The position numbers and the translations under genes were made by a program. Below, piece after piece: positions 61,901 to 64,000 of a stretch of DNA of 64,000 bases. Source of the DNA: Neodiprion pinetum (lineage: Eukaryota > Arthropoda > Insecta > Hymenoptera > Diprionidae); NCBI RefSeq assembly GCF_021155775.2, contig NC_060238.1:26070470-26134469 (forward strand), in the 5' to 3' direction. The number at the start of each line of letters is the position of its first letter. Position 1 is the first letter of the stretch. Below the pieces are notes generated by a model. That model worked only from the letters and a program-made list of their open reading frames with translations, did no database searches and was not told where the DNA came from.

Positions 61901-63184
61901 CATTTCTATTACGGCTCGTTATCTCCCTACGTAGGTAATATCCATTGCCGCACTTACGGGAAGTAATGGAAATAACGACCCTGAGAAAGGTAACGAAGCC
62001 CACGCTCGAAATGAGCAACTATCCATCCGTTTTATATACGTACGAAAAAAAAGAGCCTATTTCGTGCAGGTGTTGAAAAATATACTATTGTTTGTTCCTT
62101 CACGTCAGTCATCAATTTTACAGCTCGCATCACCGATTCTGAGAGAAGAAGCTAATAATTCGCTTTGCAAGGTGTTATACATGTTTTCCTCCAAATTAAG
62201 GTCGTACGGTAACCCTTTCCTGAATAATATGATTTATGTAGCCTACCGGGACTACATGATGAACTTGTTGAGTAAATATGTACACGAGTATATTCTCGGC
62301 GATCTGTTACATGGCAAGTATTCGAATCACTAAATGGTACATACGTTACACATACGTAAACTCGATCAGCAATACTACGTAAATTACACACTCATTTCGA
62401 ATATTTATAGCTGGCGTAATTTTTAAATAATGCGTTTCCGATTAATTCAACACAACAATTTAGATCAGAATGACCCACGCTATAAGTTCGACAGATTACG
62501 TGAGAAAAGAAAGGTCCTGGAATTTTACTGCAAACTGATGTATCGTCACACGAAGTCCTCGAAACCACCTCGTAACGATTTTCAACGTAGCCTAGATTTC
62601 TACGAAGATTATTGTAACGACATAAAACCTGCCCTCACCTCGCAAGGGAGTCGAGTGAATGCAGTAGACTGCACTCTACTGATGCAGTACTCTTTATACC
62701 GTCTGTACAATGAATTAATTGCAGAACGAGGATATATATGCACAGGGAGCAAAGAATTCATCGCTATAAAGGTAATTCGATAAGAGCATCTACCTTCTTA
62801 TTCGGAAAAATAAGATTAACGTTAAGTTCCAGCTATCCAAAGATTCTATCGAGTAACATGGAAATGTTCGATTATCGTTTAGGTGACAATCGTCACTCTG
62901 TAACGTATTATTTATTTTTTTATTCATGTTTTTTTCCTTCTTTTCGTACTGATTCTAACCTACGAATTTCAGGGATTAGCCAAACGGATCACGTCGCCTT
63001 TTAGCTTAAATTTATTGATGCAACGCAATGCAATCTTAACTTTTCACAAAGCTGGAGTTTTATTGGCCTTAACGACTCCGGACGAATCTCAGTTGGAATC
63101 GTTTGGACGTCCTCGCAATCTGCCTTTATTAGAAATATTATGTGGGTTTACAGATGCCCTTGTGGATGCAGACAAAATGTATAT
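57035..63184 (+). CDS. Divergent stromalin (cohesin subunit SA/STAG-like), 3' end off the window
   Basis: Stromalins are HEAT-repeat cohesin subunits that bind the kleisin and DNA and hold sister chromatids together. Exons: 57035-57139, 57227-57400, 57523-57727, 57894-58229, 58991-59575, 59681-60017, 60624-60869, 60963-61161, 62070-62313, 62464-62771, 62973-63184. All phases agree and 2951 coding bases are present; the last exon ends mid-codon at GTAAGT. Family marks: AVEWLNIYKAEPQNAFL and FFFEVSGC at the N-terminus; LTLPGQQWLTL; CQSQYSVLYDRFL; the stromalin conserved domain AHCYEDKSVEIRTLCVTEVS through KFLVYLGVSLADP; and near the end NAILTFHKAGVLLAL. The protein lacks the long N-terminal extension of STAG1/2 and identity looks low, more like a fast-evolving second stromalin (compare Drosophila SNM) than the main one. 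The intron after 62313 uses a GC donor. The 61162-62069 intron is unusual in content but no exon is needed there by phase. Confidence 0.88.
61450..61485. repeat. Short perfect hairpin in a stromalin intron
   Basis: AAAGTTGGCGAT at 61450-61461 and ATCGCCAACTTT at 61474-61485 are exact reverse complements with a 12-base loop. Related pieces (GGGACGAAAGT) recur at about 61444 and 61592, and as the reverse complement ACTTTCGTCCC at about 61668, so the surrounding 250 bp may be a small foldback element. Confidence 0.75.
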
Positions 63185-64000
63185 GTAAGTATTACGCGTG
63201 GAATGATGGATTATTTATTATTGATTTCGATTAGAATTTTCACTCCCACCTTGAATGCATCTGCAACCTGCAATCGTTAGACACTGCATACTTAGCAAAC
63301 AAGAATAGCTCCAACATCGTGAAAAACGTTAACGCAACCCCCCTAATATTTTGCGGAAAAAAAGGTCCCACCTTTACAGCGTAAATTGCATGTAAAAGCT
63401 TGGATAAAAAACGATTTTGAAGTTGAAAATCTTGGCTTCGAGCACCATTTTTTGAATCAAGTCTACCCGCATTTTTACTCGAAAGTAATCCTATCTTTAA
63501 GTCACTTGTGGTAAATTTTTAATGCGAACCTTTGACCACCCGCAAGCATACGCGTTTAACAGATTTTTTTTTTTCAAGTTATGTCTCCGATTTTCTCTCG
63601 CCAAGATATCCAATATCAGAATAAATAGTGTCCGAAAAACTTAAAACTTCTGTACAAGTTTTAAAGAAAGGAAAATCAACTTCTTAATACAGCCTTTGTG
63701 AATCGTTGTTAAAAAATGACCCTCAACTGTATTGGCAAATTTGAGAAATTTCCAAATATTGGATCTTGAAAATCGGTGATCAAAATTTAAACTCTACAGT
63801 GGCACAGCTTCCGTAAAAATGGCGATCACGTTTCTTTCGTCTCACCATATTGAAGCATAGAGATTTTCCTCCAAAAGCCTGTTTGTAAATTTTCCCCATC
63901 GTCCTTTCATACCAAGGGCATTAAAGTTCAAACGAAAAACAGCGACTGTACGCCTACCTCCGGCATTAGCATTATCCAATGTTTTTTTTTTTTTTTTTTT
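63185..64000 (+). other. Intron of the stromalin-like gene, running off the window
   Basis: Starts with the GTAAGT donor after 63184. AT-rich with T-runs, no exon-like frame seen; the last visible bases are a T run. Confidence 0.6.

Overview
This is eukaryotic, insect-like nuclear DNA: split genes with GT-AG introns, AT-rich introns, many microsatellites and decayed retroelements. The insect call rests on a nicotinic acetylcholine receptor alpha6-type subunit with the insect pair of 45-bp alternative exons 3. The order is not certain; compact introns and gene style would fit a sawfly or other hymenopteran (inference).

Layout. (1) About 1-26.6 kb, minus strand: the 5' part of the receptor gene (signal-peptide exon, exon 2, two alternative exons 3, exon 4, Cys-loop exon 5). 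The transmembrane part lies beyond the left edge. Its very long introns hold simple repeats and several palindromic (hairpin) elements. (2) 26.6-31.1 kb: no convincing gene, then the probable 3' UTR of the next gene. (3) 31.1-37.3 kb, minus: a complete ten-exon hnRNP U/SAF-A-like gene (SAP, SPRY, P-loop, RGG and QG-rich tail; 1133 aa). (4) 37.8-39.0 kb, plus: a five-exon EF-hand gene of the EFCAB2/DRC8 family, head-to-head with hnRNP U and tail-to-tail with the next gene. (5) 39.3-41.2 kb, minus: a seven-exon ECH1-like mitochondrial dienoyl-CoA isomerase in which one of the three expected catalytic acids is Gly. (6) 41.4-44.6 kb, plus: a duplicated 71-bp exon-like block and a chain of short, well-delimited exon-like blocks with no shared ORF, probably a spliced non-coding transcript. 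(7) 46.4-47.5 kb: a broken copia-type pol fragment. (8) 49.6-51.7 kb, plus: a complete six-exon secreted acid lipase with TATA box and poly(A) signal. (9) 51.9-52.8 kb: a decayed Jockey-type LINE fragment. (10) 53.6-55.3 kb: two palindromic repeat elements of one family. (11) 57.0 kb to the right edge, plus: eleven exons of a divergent stromalin (cohesin SA/STAG) gene that continues off the window.

The genes belong to unrelated pathways: neuronal signalling, nuclear RNA/chromatin binding, axonemal regulation, fatty-acid oxidation, lipid digestion and sister-chromatid cohesion. What links them is position: hnRNP U and DRC8 probably share a bidirectional promoter, and DRC8 and ECH1 converge with very close or overlapping 3' ends. 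Exon coordinates were set by hand from splice consensus and reading-phase agreement; all splice phases inside the five main genes and the partial stromalin gene are mutually consistent.
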